Below, one piece after another: positions 49,701-63,395 of a stretch of DNA of 64,000 bases (position 1 is its first letter; each line of letters begins with the position of its first letter). The stretch is from positions 62,001 to 126,000 of the forward strand of contig JADLSH010000190.1 in the NCBI GenBank assembly GCA_016169945.1, in the 5' to 3' direction. The stretch is from Trachythela sp. YZ-2020 (taxonomy: Eukaryota > Cnidaria > Anthozoa > Malacalcyonacea > Clavulariidae). The translations under genes were made by a program, and so were the position numbers. The notes under the pieces were generated by a model that had not been told where the DNA came from, ran no database searches, and saw only the letters and a list, made by a program, of their open reading frames with translations.

Positions 49701-52700
49701 TCGTTCAAGCATGTTTGCCCCACACAAATTTTTGCACGCAGAATAAATTGAAAAAGCCAACTGATGCCTCGACCATGTGAGATCAACTTCTTACGAGTCG
49801 ATCTATATCATGGCCGACACAACCAGACGAAACCAACTTATGCCTCGACCATGTGAGATCAACTTCTTACGAGTCGATCTATGTCATGGCCGACACAACC
49901 AGACGAAACCAACTTATGCCTCGACCATGTGAGATCAACTTCTTACGAGTCGATCTATGTCATGGCCGACACAACCAGACGAAACGCATTTTGCATAGTT
50001 CATATATATATTCTTGCAAGGTCCAAGTTTCACTGCCAGTTCATTTTATATGTAAATGCATGTCATTACGCAGTCTTATAGCATTCACATTTTGTTTTCG
50101 CTAGCTTAAACACTTGCCACTTGCCATTATTGGTTTAAGCCCTATGTGTTGCCCCAGACACATTTTTGTTATCGCCAGTATTTTTTTTGTTCTGCAAGGG
50201 AAACCCGTAAAACCCTTTGCCGACACGTTTCTACCACTCACCAGCACTCGTTTTAGCCGTATATCAGCGTAATGTGTTGACCAGACACATTTTTGTTATC
50301 GCCAGTATTTTTTTCTGCAAGGGGAACCTGTAAAACCCTCTGCCGATACATTTATACCACTCACCAGTACTGGTTTTAGCAGCGTCAGCTATATGTGTTG
50401 CCCCAGACACATTTTTGTTATAATTCGCCAAAAATTGTCGCACACAGAATGACTCAGGTACGTATATTTCTCAACGTTTTATTGTTTGAAACTCAGTGAG
50501 GTCAAACTCGTTCATCATTGTCATTACTGCGTTTCCACTCACTTAAAACTTGCCATTTCGGTTTTAAACCGTGTACTGAAATGCATGCCGAAATCACTCG
50601 GCCTTACAACATTTACATTTTTGTTTTCGCTAGTTAATTAATCAAACACCTGCCACTCGCCAGTATTCGTTCAAGCATGTTTGCCCCACACAAATTTTTG
50701 CACGCAGAATAAATTGAAAAGCCAACTGATGCCTCGACCATGTGAGATCAACTTCTTACGAGTCGATCTATATCATGGCCGACACAACCAGACGAAACCA
50801 ACTTATGCCTCGACCATGTGAGATCAACTTACGAGTCGATCTATGTCATGGCCGACACAACCAGACGAAACCAACTTATGCCTCGACCATGTGAGATCAA
50901 CTTCTTACGAGTCGATCTATGTCATGGCCGACACAACCAGACGAAACGCATTTTGCATAGTTCATATATATATTCTTGCAAGGTCCAAGTTTCACTGCCA
51001 GTTCATTTTATATGTAAATGCATGTCATTACGCAGTCTTATAGCATTCACATTTTGTTTTCGCTAGCTTAAACACTTGCCACTTGCCATTATTGGTTTAA
51101 GCCCTATGTGTTGCCCCAGCGACACATTTTTGTTATCGCCAGTATTTTTTTTGTTCTGCAAGGGAAACCCGTAAAACCCTTTGCCGACACGTTTCTACCA
51201 CTCACCAGCACTCGTTTTAGCCGTATATCAGCGTAATGTGTTGACCAGACACATTTTTGTTATCGCCAGTATTTTTTTCTGCAAGGGGAACCTGTAAAAC
51301 CCTCTGCCGATACATTTATACCACTCACCAGTACTGGTTTTAGCAGCGTCAGCTATATGTGTTGCCCCAGACACATTTTTGTTATAATTCGCCAAAAATT
51401 GTCGCACACAGAATGACTCAGGTACGTATATTTCTCAACGTTTTATTGTTTGAAACTCAGTGAGGTCAAACTCGTTCATCATTGTCATTACTGCGTTTCC
51501 ACTCACTTAAAACTTGCCATTTCGGTTTTAAACCGTGTACTGAAATGCATGCCGAAATCACTCGGCCTTACAACATTTACATTTTTGTTTTCGCTAGTTA
51601 ATTAATCAAACACCTGCCACTCGCCAGTATTCGTTCAAGCATGTTTGCCCCACACAAATTTTTGCACGCAGAATAAATTGAAAAAGCCAACTGATGCCTC
51701 GACCATGTGAGATCAACTTCTTACGAGTCGATCTATATCATGGCCGACACAACCAGACGAAACCAACTTATGCCTCGACCATGTGAGATCAACTTCTTAC
51801 GAGTCGATCTATGTCATGGCCGACACAACCAGACGAAACCAACTTATGCCTCGACCATGTGAGATCAACTTCTTACGAGTCGATCTATGTCATGGCCGAC
51901 ACAACCAGACGAAACGCATTTTGCATAGTTCATATATATATTCTTGCAAGGTCCAAGTTTCACTGCCAGTTCATTTTATATGTAAATGCATGTCATTACG
52001 CAGTCTTATAGCATTCACATTTTGTTTTCGCTAGCTTAAACACTTGCCACTTGCCATTATTGGTTTAAGCCCTATGTGTTGCCCCAGCGGACACATTTTG
52101 TTATCGCCAGTATTTTTTTGTTCTGCAAGGAAACCCGTAAAACCCTTTGCCGACACGTTTCTACCACTCACCAGCACTCGTTTTAGCCGTATATCAGCGT
52201 AATGTGTTGACCAGACACATTTTTGTTATCGCCAGTATTTTTTCTGCAAGGGAACCTGTAAAACCCTCTGCCGATACATTTATACCACTCACCAGTACTG
52301 GTTTTAGCAGCGTCAGCTATATGTGTTGCCCCAGACACATTTTTGTTATAATTCGCCAAAATTGTCGCACACAGAATGACTCAGGTACGTATATTTCTCA
52401 ACGTTTTATTGTTTGAAACTCAGTGAGGTCAAACTCGTTCATCATTGTCATTACTGCGTTTCCACTCACTTAAAACTTGCCATTTCGGTTTTAAACCGTG
52501 TACTGAAATGCATGCCGAAATCACTCGGCCTTACAACATTTACATTTTTGTTTTCGCTAGTTAATTAATCAAACACCTGCCACTCGCCAGTATTCGTTCA
52601 AGCATGTTTGCCCCACACAAATTTTTGCACGCAGAATAAATTGAAAAAGCCAACTGATGCCTCGACCATGTGAGATCAACTTCTTACGAGTCGATCTATA

Positions 52701-55700
52701 TCATGGCCGACACAACCAGACGAAACCAACTTATGCCTCGACCATGTGAGATCAACTTCTTACGAGTCGATCTATGTCATGGCCGACACAACCAGACGAA
52801 ACCAACTTATGCCTCGACCATGTGAGATCAACTTCTTACGAGTCGATCTATGTCATGGCCGACACAACCAGACGAAACGCATTTTGCATAGTTCATATAT
52901 ATATTCTTGCAAGGTCCAAGTTTCACTGCCAGTTCATTTTATATGTAAATGCATGTCATTACGCAGTCTTATAGCATTCACATTTTGTTTTCGCTAGCTT
53001 AAACACTTGCCACTTGCCATTATTGGTTTAAGCCCTATGTGTTGCCCCAGACACATTTTTGTTATCGCCAGTATTTTTTTTGTTCTGCAAGGGAAACCCG
53101 TAAAACCCTTTGCCGACACGTTTCTACCACTCACCAGCACTCGTTTTAGCCGTATATCAGCGTAATGTGTTGACCAGACACATTTTTGTTATCGCCAGTA
53201 TTTTTTTCTGCAAGGGGAACCTGTAAAACCCTCTGCCGATACATTTATACCACTCACCAGTACTGGTTTTAGCAGCGTCAGCTATATGTGTTGCCCCAGA
53301 CACATTTTTGTTATAATTCGCCAAAAATTGTCGCACACAGAATGACTCAGGTACGTATATTTCTCAACGTTTTATTGTTTGAAACTCAGTGAGGTCAAAC
53401 TCGTTCATCATTGTCATTACTGCGTTTCCACTCACTTAAAACTTGCCATTTCGGTTTTAAACCGTGTACTGAAATGCATGCCGAAATCACTCGGCCTTAC
53501 AACATTTACATTTTTGTTTTCGCTAGTTAATTAATCAAACACCTGCCACTCGCCAGTATTCGTTCAAGCATGTTTGCCCCACACAAATTTTTGCACGCAG
53601 AATAAATTGAAAAAGCCAACTGATGCCTCGACCATGTGAGATCAACTTCTTACGAGTCGATCTATATCATGGCCGACACAACCAGACGAAACCAACTTAT
53701 GCCTCGACCATGTGAGATCAACTTCTTACGAGTCGATCTATGTCATGGCCGACACAACCAGACGAAACCAACTTATGCCTCGACCATGTGAGATCAACTT
53801 CTTACGAGTCGATCTATGTCATGGCCGACACAACCAGACGAAACGCATTTTGCATAGTTCATATATATATTCTTGCAAGGTCCAAGTTTCACTGCCAGTT
53901 CATTTTATATGTAAATGCATGTCATTACGCAGTCTTATAGCATTCACATTTTGTTTTCGCTAGCTTAAACACTTGCCACTTGCCATTATTGGTTTAAGCC
54001 CTATGTGTTGCCCCAGCGGACACATTTTTGTTATCGCCAGTATTTTTTTTGTTCTGCAAGGGAAACCCGTAAAACCCTTTGCCGACACGTTTCTACCACT
54101 CACCAGCACTCGTTTTAGCCGTATATCAGCGTAATGTGTTGACCAGACACATTTTTGTTATCGCCAGTATTTTTTTCTGCAAGGGGAACCTGTAAAACCC
54201 TCTGCCGATACATTTATACCACTCACCAGTACTGGTTTTAGCAGCGTCAGCTATATGTGTGTTGCCCCAGACACATTTTTGTTATAATTCGCCAAAAATT
54301 GTCGCACACAGAATGACTCAGGTACGTATATTTCTCAACGTTTTATTGTTTGAAACTCAGTGAGGTCAAACTCGTTCATCATTGTCATTACTGCGTTTCC
54401 ACTCACTTAAAACTTGCCATTTCGGTTTTAAACCGTGTACTGAAATGCATGCCGAAATCACTCGGCCTTACAACATTTACATTTTTGTTTTCGCTAGTTA
54501 ATTAATCAAACACCTGCCACTCGCCAGTATTCGTTCAAGCATGTTTGCCCCACACAAATTTTTGCACGCAGAATAAATTGAAAAAGCCAACTGATGCCTC
54601 GACCATGTGAGATCAACTTCTTACGAGTCGATCTATATCATGGCCGACACAACCAGACGAAACCAACTTATGCCTCGACCATGTGAGATCAACTTCTTAC
54701 GAGTCGATCTATGTCATGGCCGACACAACCAGACGAAACCAACTTATGCCTCGACCATGTGAGATCAACTTCTTACGAGTCGATCTATGTCATGGCCGAC
54801 ACAACCAGACGAAACGCATTTTGCATAGTTCATATATATATTCTTGCAAGGTCCAAGTTTCACTGCCAGTTCATTTTATATGTAAATGCATGTCATTACG
54901 CAGTCTTATAGCATTCACATTTTGTTTTCGCTAGCTTAAACACTTGCCACTTGCCATTATTGGTTTAAGCCCTATGTGTTGCCCCAGCGGACACATTTTT
55001 GTTATCGCCAGTATTTTTTTTGTTCTGCAAGGGAAACCCGTAAAACCCTTTGCCGACACGTTTCTACCACTCACCAGCACTCGTTTTAGCCGTATATCAG
55101 CGTAATGTGTTGACCAGACACATTTTTGTTATCGCCAGTATTTTTTTCTGCAAGGGGAACCTGTAAAACCCTCTGCCGATACATTTATACCACTCACCAG
55201 TACTGGTTTTAGCAGCGTCAGCTATATGTGTTGCCCCAGACACATTTTTGTTATAATTCGCCAAAAATTGTCGCACACAGAATGACTCAGGTACGTATAT
55301 TTCAACGTTTTATTGTTTGAAACTCAGTGAGGTCAAACTCGTTCATCATTGTCATTACTGCGTTTCCACTCACTTAAAACTTGCCATTTCGGTTTTAAAC
55401 CGTGTACTGAAATGCATGCCGAAATCACTCGGCCTTACAACATTTACATTTTTGTTTTCGCTAGTTAATTAATCAAACACCTGCCACTCGCCAGTATTCG
55501 TTCAAGCATGTTTGCCCCACACAAATTTTTGCACGCAGAATAAATTGAAAAGCCAACTGATGCCTCGACCATGTGAGATCAACTTCTTACGAGTCGATCT
55601 ATATCATGGCCGACACAACCAGACGAAACCAACTTATGCCTCGACCATGTGAGATCAACTTACGAGTCGATCTATGTCATGGCCGACACAACCAGACGAA

Positions 55701-58700
55701 ACCAACTTATGCCTCGACCATGTGAGATCAACTTCTTACGAGTCGATCTATGTCATGGCCGACACAACCAGACGAAACGCATTTTGCATAGTTCATATAT
55801 ATATTCTTGCAAGGTCCAAGTTTCACTGCCAGTTCATTTTATATGTAAATGCATGTCATTACGCAGTCTTATAGCATTCACATTTTGTTTTCGCTAGCTT
55901 AAACACTTGCCACTTGCCATTATTGGTTTAAGCCCTATGTGTTGCCCCAGACACATTTTTGTTATCGCCAGTATTTTTTTTGTTCTGCAAGGGAAACCCG
56001 TAAAACCCTTTGCCGACACGTTTCTACCACTCACCAGCACTCGTTTTAGCCGTATATCAGCGTAATGTGTTGACCAGACACATTTTTGTTATCGCCAGTA
56101 TTTTTTTCTGCAAGGGGAACCTGTAAAACCCTCTGCCGATACATTTATACCACTCACCAGTACTGGTTTTAGCAGCGTCAGCTATATGTGTTGCCCCAGA
56201 CACATTTTTGTTATAATTCGCCAAAAATTGTCGCACACAGAATGACTCAGGTACGTATATTTCTCAACGTTTTATTGTTTGAAACTCAGTGAGGTCAAAC
56301 TCGTTCATCATTGTCATTACTGCGTTTCCACTCACTTAAAACTTGCCATTTCGGTTTTAAACCGTGTACTGAAATGCATGCCGAAATCACTCGGCCTTAC
56401 AACATTTACATTTTTGTTTTCGCTAGTTAATTAATCAAACACCTGCCACTCGCCAGTATTCGTTCAAGCATGTTTGCCCCACACAAATTTTTGCACGCAG
56501 AATAAATTGAAAAAGCCAACTGATGCCTCGACCATGTGAGATCAACTTCTTACGAGTCGATCTATATCATGGCCGACACAACCAGACGAAACCAACTTAT
56601 GCCTCGACCATGTGAGATCAACTTACGAGTCGATCTATGTCATGGCCGACACAACCAGACGAAACCAACTTATGCCTCGACCATGTGAGATCAACTTCTT
56701 ACGAGTCGATCTATGTCATGGCCGACACAACCAGACGAAACGCATTTTGCATAGTTCATATATATATTCTTGCAAGGTCCAAGTTTCACTGCCAGTTCAT
56801 TTTATATGTAAATGCATGTCATTACGCAGTCTTATAGCATTCACATTTTGTTTTCGCTAGCTTAAACACTTGCCACTTGCCATTATTGGTTTAAGCCCTA
56901 TGTGTTGCCCCAGACACATTTTTGTTATCGCCAGTATTTTTTTTGTTCTGCAAGGGAAACCCGTAAAACCCTTTGCCGACACGTTTCTACCACTCACCAG
57001 CACTCGTTTTAGCCGTATATCAGCGTAATGTGTTGACCAGACACATTTTTGTTATCGCCAGTATTTTTTCTGCAAGGAACCTGTAAAACCCTCTGCCGAT
57101 ACATTTATACCACTCACCAGTACTGGTTTTAGCAGCGTCAGCTATATGTGTTGCCCCAGACACATTTTTGTTATAATTCGCCAAAAATTGTCGCACACAG
57201 AATGACTCAGGTACGTATATTTCTCAACGTTTTATTGTTTGAAACTCAGTGAGGTCAAACTCGTTCATCATTGTCATTACTGCGTTTCCACTCACTTAAA
57301 ACTTGCCATTTCGGTTTTAAACCGTGTACTGAAATGCATGCCGAAATCACTCGGCCTTACAACATTTACATTTTTGTTTTCGCTAGTTAATTAATCAAAC
57401 ACCTGCCACTCGCCAGTATTCGTTCAAGCATGTTTGCCCCACACAAATTTTTGCACGCAGAATAAATTGAAAAAGCCAACTGATGCCTCGACCATGTGAG
57501 ATCAACTTCTTACGAGTCGATCTATATCATGGCCGACACAACCAGACGAAACCAACTTATGCCTCGACCATGTGAGATCAACTTCTTACGAGTCGATCTA
57601 TGTCATGGCCGACACAACCAGACGAAACCAACTTATGCCTCGACCATGTGAGATCAACTTCTTACGAGTCGATCTATGTCATGGCCGACACAACCAGACG
57701 AAACGCATTTTGCATAGTTCATATATATATTCTTGCAAGGTCCAAGTTTCACTGCCAGTTCATTTTATATGTAAATGCATGTCATTACGCAGTCTTATAG
57801 CATTCACATTTTGTTTTCGCTAGCTTAAACACTTGCCACTTGCCATTATTGGTTTAAGCCCTATGTGTTGCCCCAGACACATTTTTGTTATCGCCAGTAT
57901 TTTTTTTGTTCTGCAAGGGAAACCCGTAAAACCCTTTGCCGACACGTTTCTACCACTCACCAGCACTCGTTTTAGCCGTATATCAGCGTAATGTGTTGAC
58001 CAGACACATTTTTGTTATCGCCAGTATTTTTTCTGCAAGGGAACCTGTAAAACCCTCTGCCGATACATTTATACCACTCACCAGTACTGGTTTTAGCAGC
58101 GTCAGCTATATGTGTTGCCCCAGACACATTTTTGTTATAATTCGCCAAAATTGTCGCACACAGAATGACTCAGGTACGTATATTTCTCAACGTTTTATTG
58201 TTTGAAACTCAGTGAGGTCAAACTCGTTCATCATTGTCATTACTGCGTTTCCACTCACTTAAAACTTGCCATTTCGGTTTTAAACCGTGTACTGAAATGC
58301 ATGCCGAAATCACTCGGCCTTACAACATTTACATTTTTGTTTTCGCTAGTTAATTAATCAAACACCTGCCACTCGCCAGTATTCGTTCAAGCATGTTTGC
58401 CCCACACAAATTTTTGCACGCAGAATAAATTGAAAAAGCCAACTGATGCCTCGACCATGTGAGATCAACTTCTTACGAGTCGATCTATATCATGGCCGAC
58501 ACAACCAGACGAAACCAACTTATGCCTCGACCATGTGAGATCAACTTCTTACGAGTCGATCTATGTCATGGCCGACACAACCAGACGAAACCAACTTATG
58601 CCTCGACCATGTGAGATCAACTTCTTACGAGTCGATCTATGTCATGGCCGACACAACCAGACGAAACGCATTTTGCATAGTTCATATATATATTCTTGCA

Positions 58701-59837
58701 AGGTCCAAGTTTCACTGCCAGTTCATTTTATATGTAAATGCATGTCATTACGCAGTCTTATAGCATTCACATTTTGTTTTCGCTAGCTTAAACACTTGCC
58801 ACTTGCCATTATTGGTTTAAGCCCTATGTGTTGCCCCAGACACATTTTTGTTATCGCCAGTATTTTTTTTGTTCTGCAAGGAAACCCGTAAAACCCTTTG
58901 CCGACACGTTTCTACCACTCACCAGCACTCGTTTTAGCCGTATATCAGCGTAATGTGTTGACCAGACACATTTTTGTTATCGCCAGTATTTTTTCTGCAA
59001 GGGAACCTGTAAAACCCTCTGCCGATACATTTATACAACTCACCAGTACTGGTTTTAGCAGCGTCAGCTATATGTGTTGCCCCAGACACATTTTTGTTAT
59101 AATTCGCCAAAAATTGTCGCACACAGAATGACTCAGGTACGTATATTTCAACGTTTTATTGTTTGAAACTCAGTGAGGTCAAACTCGTTCATCATTGTCA
59201 TTACTGCGTTTCCACTCACTTAAAACTTGCCATTTCGGTTTTAAACCGTGTACTGAAATGCATGCCGAAATCACTCGGCCTTACAACATTTACATTTTTG
59301 TTTTCGCTAGTTAATTAATCAAACACCTGCCACTCGCCAGTATTCGTTCAAGCATGTTTGCCCCACACAAATTTTTGCACGCAGAATAAATTGAAAAAGC
59401 CAACTGATGCCTCGACCATGTGAGATCAACTTCTTACGAGTCGATCTATATCATGGCCGACACAACCAGACGAAACCAACTTATGCCTCGACCATGTGAG
59501 ATCAACTTCTTACGAGTCGATCTATGTCATGGCCGACACAACCAGACGAAACCAACTTATGCCTCGACCATGTGAGATCAACTTCTTACGAGTCGATCTA
59601 TGTCATGGCCGACACAACCAGACGAAACGCATTTTGCATAGTTCATATATATATTCTTGCAAGGTCCAAGTTTCACTGCCAGTTCATTTTATATGTAAAT
59701 GCATGTCATTACGCAGTCTTATAGCATTCACATTTTGTTTTCGCTAGCTTAAACACTTGCCATTATTGGTTTAAGCCCTATGTGTTGCCCCAGATACAGT
59801 TTCACTTGGTTCTCCCGTGGTCGTTTAAATGATGTAT

Positions 59838-60075
59838 GCATATGAAGTTATAAGATGTACTAAAATTCTAGCTAATGCGTGCATTCACGCTTGTTGCCTT
59901 AATTCCTCGCCTTAAGTTAATGGAGTTTATAGGGACTCCTGGGATTCTAGGAAGGAGAAATGTATGCACATGAAGTGATTGATGTATATGTCCTAAAATT
60001 CTAGCTAGTGCGTTTATTTCACGCTTGTCGCCTTAATTCCCTAACTTAAAGGGGTTTATAGACACTCCAGGAATT
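59838..60075 (+). repeat. Two-copy direct repeat of about 120 bp
   Basis: Both halves have ATGTATGCA(T/C)ATGAAGT, CTAAAATTCTAGCTA and CACGCTTGT(T/C)GCCTTAATTC. Lies just outside the satellite array. Confidence 0.75.
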
Positions 60076-60149
60076 CTATATAGTGGAATAGTTAGCTCAA
60101 CCAACCGGGAAAACCAAGTATCAAAATCCATTCATGCTTTCAATCACAA

Positions 60150-60375
60150 AAAAACTTGCCATTTGCCCGGCTTACATTTTCGGACACAGAATGGCTGTTT
60201 AGGTATTCCTCAAAGTTTTATTGTTTGAAACTCAGAGAGGTCAAGTTGTTCATCAATGTCATTACTATGTTTTCACTGGCTTAAAACTTGTCATTTGCGT
60301 TAAAGCGTAAATGCATGCTGGAATCATTCACATTTTTGTTTTCGCTAGCTTAAACTCCTACCACTCTGCAATTGT
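60150..60375 (+). repeat. Diverged satellite monomer fragment
   Basis: Shares TTTTATTGTTTGAAACTCAG, AAATGCATGC and CACATTTTTGTTTTCGCTAG with the array unit, but with many substitutions. It is separated from the array by about 350 bp. Confidence 0.8.
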
Positions 60376-61076
60376 GGGGAGCAACCCCCCTGTTACATTA
60401 CTAACATGCCCCCGGGTTTTTATATTCAATAAGGTCACGTGACCGGAACATGATTTGGGCATATTTGTGAGATTTTTGAACTACATTACACAATGCAGAA
60501 GAAGTGAGTGTGTATCAAGATATAAATTAAGTGAGTGTGTATGGAGTACAGGTCGGTATCCCTTTCCAAACACTCCATCTCGAATTACTACTGCATTTAT
60601 TGCCTAAACATATCTTTTCTACTCAAATCCAACTGCATTCAAGTAATTTAAATGCATTTGCTATGCAATCTATGAAATATACTGTTTGGCGTTGACACAG
60701 AGGCGTTGGCGTTGCCGTTCAAATTTGGCGCTCAAATTACTCTTACTCTAACGAACATTCTATTCAAATATTCAACACGTGACATATTTCTTAAACGTTG
60801 ATTGGTGCAAAAAATACACGTCATTTTCTTTTAGCGCACCACATGCCAAAATTTCCTTATATACTTCATTATGCTTCCGCAAAATTCCATAAAAAATCAA
60901 ATGGTCTGCCCCTAGTCGACTGAGTTTTTTATCCGAAAACATATAATACACACGGAAATATTTAATCGAACAATAAACAAGTATTACTAAACACTATTAC
61001 ACAGAAATAATACAAGAAATATAGAAGAATGTCATAAAAAATACGAGATAAATCAACAAATGTCTTTGGTAGGAAG
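60376..61076. other. No gene recognised
   Basis: AT-rich sequence without recognisable coding or repeat structure apart from short simple runs. Confidence 0.4.
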
Positions 61077-62953
61077 TCGCCATGTTCAAGTTTCTGCAAG
61101 CTAGGGGGTCGTCGACAAATATATTTTGTCACGCATCGTGGACTTGTTCCTCGATTGTGTGGACCCCTACGTACTGTGGTAGTAGTAAAAGGCAACATAA
61201 AATTGAAATAAATACCTGATCTGTCATCCAAAATGACGCAAATGCAATACTTAATATATCCCTAAACGAGCAATCACTCGATATACTTCATGGTAAGAAT
61301 ACATATAGTCGCCCTATTATATTATTATGTAACATACATATATGCATATATAATGCATATAGTGATTAGTCACCCTGCATATAGTCACCATACTAGTTTT
61401 CACAGTTTCTATAGTACTATAATATATGCATTTCTACAACTTGTTACACTTGGATGGCTTCATGTACTTCTACAACTTGGTACACTTGGATAACTTCATG
61501 CATTTCAATAACTTAGTACACTTGGATAACTTCATGTACTTCAATAACTTAATTGGTACACTTCTATAACTTCATGCACTTCAAGAACTTAGTACACTTG
61601 GATAACTTCATGTTGATGTACTTCAATAACTAGGCACACTTGGATGACTTCATGCACTTCTACAACTTGGTACACTTCTACAACTTGATGCACTTCGATA
61701 ACTTGGTACACTTGGATAACTTCATGCATTTCAATAACTTAGTACACTTGGATAACTTCATGCACTTCAATAACTTGGTACACTTGGATAACTTCATGCA
61801 TTTCAATAACTTAGTACACTTGGATAACTTCATGTACTTCAATAACTTAATTGGTACACTTCTATAACTTCATGCACTTCAATAACTTAGTACACTTGGA
61901 TAACTTCATGTTGATGTACTTCAATAACTAGGCACACTTGGATGACTTCATGCACTTCTACAACTTGGTACACTTCTACAACTTGATGCACTTCGATAAC
62001 TTGGTACACTTGGATAACTTCATGCATTTCAATAACTTAGTACACTTGGATAACTTCATGCACTTCAATAACTTGGTACACTTGGATAACTTCATGCACT
62101 TCAATAACTTGGTGCACTTCTATAACTTCATGCACTTCAATAACTTGGTACACTTGGATAACTTCATGCACTTCAATAACTTGGTACACTTGGATGACTT
62201 CATGCACTTCAATAACTTGGTGCACTTCGATAACTTGGTACACTTGGATAACTTCATGCACTTCAATAACTTGGTACACTTGGATAACTTCATGCACTTC
62301 AATAACTTGGTACACTTCTATAACTTCATGCACTTCGATAACTTGGTACACTTGGATAACTTCATGCACTTCTACAATTTGGTACATTTCTATAACTTCA
62401 TTCACTTCTACAACTTGGTACACTTGGATAAATTCATGCACTTCAATAACTTGGTACACTTGGATAACTTCATGCACTTCAATAACTTGGTACACTTGGA
62501 TAACTTCATGCACTTCTGTCGTCAATAACTTAATTGGTACACTTCTACAACTTCATGCACTTCAATAACTTGGTACACTTGGATAACTTCATTCACTTCT
62601 ACAACTTGGTACACTTGGATAAATTCATGCACAAATTCAATAACTTGGTACACTTGGATAACTTCATGCACTTCAATAACTTGGTACACTTGGATAACTT
62701 CATGCACTTCAATAACTTGCTACACCTGATATTGTATGAAAATTCTTCTACCGTTCTTGTTGTGAGTAAATCATTGTAAAATGTACTAAACCCTTATTAG
62801 ATAATCGTATATTTGTTATATCAGTATTCGTCCCAATTTTTTTAATAATCGCGGATTCTAAGCTACCCCCACCCCCAATCGCGGAACAAGTCCACGATGC
62901 GTGACGAAATCTATTTGTCGACGACCCCTAGGCAGTTTCAAAATTCCGCCATG
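61077..62953. repeat. Inverted-repeat arms enclosing a minisatellite
   Basis: Left arm 61077-61157 and right arm 62875-62953 are inverted: GGGTCGTCGACAAATA and CACGCATCGTGGACTTGTTC on the left match the reverse complement on the right with few changes. The 1.7 kb between holds the minisatellite. It could be a non-autonomous element or an inverted duplication. Confidence 0.75.
61435..62735 (+). repeat. 18/36-bp minisatellite with higher-order copies
   Basis: Alternating 18-mers such as TACACTTGGATAACTTCA and TGCACTTCAATAACTTGG. A block starting at 61640 is repeated 298 bp downstream at 61938 with its internal variants, a higher-order structure. Because 18 is a multiple of three, open frames run on both strands (plus 61938-62528, 196 codons; minus 62037-62525, 162 codons). 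Confidence 0.95.
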
Positions 62954-62976
62954 TCAAACAAAATCATTTATACAGG

Positions 62977-63262
62977 CAAAAAGTTCACAAATAGTAAGCT
63001 AAATCAAACTCAAAACGTTTGCAAAGCTTAAAACAATGCTACGAATCCTTTACGCCATCAAAAACACAAGATAAAAACGAGAAATATCTTTGCTTCGGTC
63101 GCATTGTACAATAACACAGACAGAGTTTATACAGAACAACAAAACGACAACTCAACATTACATAACATGATCAATTCACTGTTAATTTTACAGGCAAAAA
63201 GTTCACAAATAGTAAGCTAAATCAAACTCAAAACGTTTAGAAAACTTCAACAATGCTACGAG
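62977..63262 (+). repeat. Direct repeat of about 70 bp
   Basis: 62977-63050 and 63189-63262 share ACAGGCAAAAAGTTCACAAA, TAGTAAGCTAAATCAAACTC and AACAATGCTACGA. Offset is about 212 bp. Confidence 0.85.
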
Positions 63263-63395
63263 CCTTTTGGTCAACGTAAGCAAAGCTCAGAAAGCGAGCA
63301 GAAAGTCCGCGAGACATGCCTCAAAGTCCTCAAATCACGGATTCGGTATTCGCTTGTATAAAACCAACAAACGTTTCACAAATATTTAACTATAA

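Larger units (their letters stand above)
36190..59797 (+). repeat. Satellite array, about 25 units of about 965 bp
   Basis: From about 42100 on, 18 consecutive units recur at 960-971-bp spacing and are nearly identical. Seven more units before that (from about 36500) are more divergent and vary in length (838-961 bp between landmarks). 36190-36350 holds two strongly decayed subrepeats. Each unit has four parts: three 76-bp subrepeats (start CAACTGATGCCTCGACC, end CACAACCAGACGAAAC); a link with CATAGTTCATATATATATTC; three subrepeats of 122-127 bp starting AGACACATTTTTGTTAT; and about 250 bp with CGGTTTTAAACCGTG and AAATGCATGCCGAAATC. Two sections of the unit are themselves old duplicates (GCATTCACATTTTGTTTTCG and ACATTTACATTTTTGTTTTC). 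Short ORFs of 66 and 83 codons recur in each unit but are not credible genes. Confidence 0.97.

Noticed and set aside
36500..59797. CRISPR-like array of direct repeats
   Set aside because: Subrepeats are contiguous without unique spacers, the unit is about 965 bp, and the gene context is animal.
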